Source: Halanaerobiales bacterium (lineage in GTDB: Bacteria; Bacillota_F; Halanaerobiia; Halanaerobiales; DTU029). Taken from it: a stretch of 7,023 bases of DNA. The DNA lies in contig JADQBV010000121.1 in NCBI GenBank assembly GCA_016278415.1, positions 1 to 7,023 of the forward strand. The letters are read 5' to 3'. How positions within the stretch are numbered: position 1 is the first letter of the stretch; every line of letters starts with the position of its first letter. The notes beneath the pieces were generated by a model that did not search any database, was not told where the DNA came from, and saw only the letters and a program-made list of their open reading frames with translations. The position numbers and the translations under genes are program-made. Positions 5,981-7,023 of this stretch are shown one piece after another.

Positions 5981-6861
5981 GTGAGATAAAGGAAATATTT
6001 AAAAAATACGCTGCTGAATCAGATGATTTGTTAAAAAAATTATTTGATGATAAAGAAATATATCTATCAGAAACTTTAATCTCATCTATGAAATATACCC
6101 TGTTCTCAGGCGGTAAACGATTGAGACCTATCTTAAGTAGACTTGCTGCAGAAATTGTCGATGGAGATATTGAAAGTGCGATGATAGTAGGTAATGCCAT
6201 TGAAATGATTCATACTTATTCTTTAATTCATGATGATTTACCTAGTATGGATAATGATGAGTATCGGAGAGGGAAATTAACAAATCATCGTGTATATGGA
6301 ACAGGTGTAGCAATTTTAGCAGGAGATGGTCTATTAACTCATGCCTTTAATATTTTAAGTAAGCTTAATTTACCAGCAGAAAAGATAGTAAAAATAATTG
6401 AACTAATTAGTTCTAGTGCTGGAGTCCAGGGAATGGTCGGAGGACAATTATTAGATCTTGAGGCTGAAAACAAAGATATCGGATTAAAGGAAATGATTGA
6501 GATACATAGGGCTAAAACTGGGGCATTATTTAAGTGTTCTATTTTGGCCGGTGCTTATTGCGGGAATCCTACTATTGAAGAAATTGATGCATTAGAAAAA
6601 TATGCGGAGAAACTAGGTTTGACTTTTCAAATAGTAGATGATTTATTAGATGTCATTGGTAATGAAGAAAAATTAGGTAAGAAGACTGGTAGTGATGAGA
6701 AGTTAAATAAATCCACATACCCTAAGTTGTTAGGATTGGATAAAACCAGACAAGAAGCAGAAAAGAACGCATCAGAGGCGAAAAATGATCTGTTTATTTT
6801 TGGAGAAAAGGCTGAAAACATGAAAAACCTTATGGACTTTATTGTTAATCGCCAAAGTTGA
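5977..6861 (+). CDS. ispA: Farnesyl diphosphate synthase (trans-polyprenyl diphosphate synthase)
   Basis: This head-to-tail prenyltransferase condenses isopentenyl diphosphate with allylic diphosphates, giving C15 farnesyl diphosphate for undecaprenyl and other isoprenoids. It is 294 residues, normal for bacterial IspA. Motifs: GGKRLRP at 45-51; the first Asp-rich motif DDLPSMD at 86-92, with the two-residue insertion of bacterial (type II) enzymes, followed by RRGKLTNH; and the second Asp-rich motif DDLLD at 221-225 after FQIV. Tyr81, five residues before the first motif, matches farnesyl synthases and argues against longer products, though chain length is not certain from sequence. The start is TTG 5977, seven bases after GGGAGG (5964-5969), overlapping the xseB stop by four bases (TTGA). 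It is the last gene of the visible operon; I see no convincing terminator after it. In many Firmicutes dxs follows. Confidence 0.95.
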   Translation: MSEIKEIFKKYAAESDDLLKKLFDDKEIYLSETLISSMKYTLFSGGKRLRPILSRLAAEIVDGDIESAMIVGNAIEMIHTYSLIHDDLPSMDNDEYRRGKLTNHRVYGTGVAILAGDGLLTHAFNILSKLNLPAEKIVKIIELISSSAGVQGMVGGQLLDLEAENKDIGLKEMIEIHRAKTGALFKCSILAGAYCGNPTIEEIDALEKYAEKLGLTFQIVDDLLDVIGNEEKLGKKTGSDEKLNKSTYPKLLGLDKTRQEAEKNASEAKNDLFIFGEKAENMKNLMDFIVNRQS

Positions 6862-6892
6862 TAGTCTTCTTTATCTATAACAGCCAAGAAAA

Positions 6893-6925
6893 CTCCATCC
6901 AAATCTGTTTTTGATGTAGTTGGAG
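6893..6925 (+). other. Imperfect hairpin downstream of ispA
   Basis: CTCCA (6893-6897) pairs with TGGAG (6921-6925), and inner bases pair on to TC/GA around a seven-base loop at 6906-6912, with three mismatches in thirteen positions. No T run follows, so it is not a standard terminator. It could protect the 3' end of the folD-ispA mRNA or be chance. No gene is visible between 6862 and 7023. Confidence 0.3.
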
Positions 6926-6942
6926 AGGTTTACTGTAAGAAA

Positions 6943-6968
6943 AACATAATATATGTTATAATATATAA
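6943..6968 (+). promoter_or_regulatory. Extended -10 promoter embedded in two adjacent AT-rich dyads
   Basis: TGTTATAAT (6954-6962) is a perfect extended -10. It overlaps two inverted repeats: AACATA-ata-TATGTT (6943-6957) and TTATA-ata-TATAA (6956-6968). No good -35 is present. The promoter would start near 6969 and read out of the window toward the next gene. The dyads could be an operator, but AT-rich symmetry is common by chance. Confidence 0.45.
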
Positions 6969-7023
6969 TATAGTAAAAAATATGGATGGTGCAGTATTCT
7001 AGTCAATACCCTATTTTTGAAGA

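Noticed and set aside
5973..6200. Reverse-strand open frame opposite the ispA start
   Set aside because: It is fully antisense to the ispA N-terminal region with no supporting signals.
6862..6892. Possible terminator right after the ispA stop
   Set aside because: Only four-base complementarities (ATAG/CTAT) occur and no T run follows a stable stem.
6627..6902. Reverse-strand open frame under the ispA end and tail, starting L-D-G-V-F-L-A-V-I
   Set aside because: It lies mostly antisense to the clearly real ispA, begins at a TTG with no SD, and matches no family that I recognise. It is a chance frame.

Overview
This is a compact stretch of chromosome from a low-GC, Gram-positive-type anaerobe. 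AT-rich intergenic DNA, purine-rich Shine-Dalgarno (SD) sites, TTG/GTG starts and the gene order folD-xseA-xseB-ispA fit the Clostridia or Halanaerobia. That placement is inferred from style and gene order; there is no rRNA gene or other marker. The anaerobic lifestyle is supported by an indolepyruvate:ferredoxin oxidoreductase (IOR).

Left region (1-3097): the 5'-truncated iorA is followed by iorB, overlapping by one base. A 109-base gap follows, then a tandem-ACT-domain protein and a bacteriohemerythrin, and the run ends at a good intrinsic terminator (3069-3097). IorA and IorB together oxidise aryl-pyruvates from aromatic amino acids to aryl-acetyl-CoA and pass the electrons to ferredoxin. 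The ACT protein probably senses an amino acid. The hemerythrin may bind O2 near this oxygen-sensitive enzyme. The gap lies where many IOR operons carry a paaK-type aryl-acetate-CoA ligase. It holds an SD, a six-codon ORF (M-V-W-E-F-Y-stop) and an imperfect 12-base direct repeat, which could be a paaK deletion scar or a leader peptide.

Middle region (3098-3629): a single 67-codon gene of unknown function sits alone between AT-rich intergenic stretches, with a plausible TATAAT upstream. The 215 bases before folD hold only weak AT hairpins and an extended -10 promoter placed so close to folD that the predicted mRNA starts almost at the SD.

Right region (3630-6861): folD, xseA, xseB and ispA form a tight operon (49-base gap, 8-base overlap, 4-base overlap). 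They encode one-carbon folate interconversion, both subunits of exonuclease VII, and a farnesyl-diphosphate synthase. The tail (6862-7023) contains no gene. It has an imperfect hairpin and an extended -10 promoter embedded in AT-rich dyads, probably serving the next gene beyond the window.

I found no CRISPR array, transposon, tRNA, rRNA or recognisable riboswitch. Most of the window is ordinary housekeeping sequence. The points worth a second look are the paaK-position gap, the apparent AUU start of the hemerythrin, the orphan small protein and the near-leaderless folD promoter.
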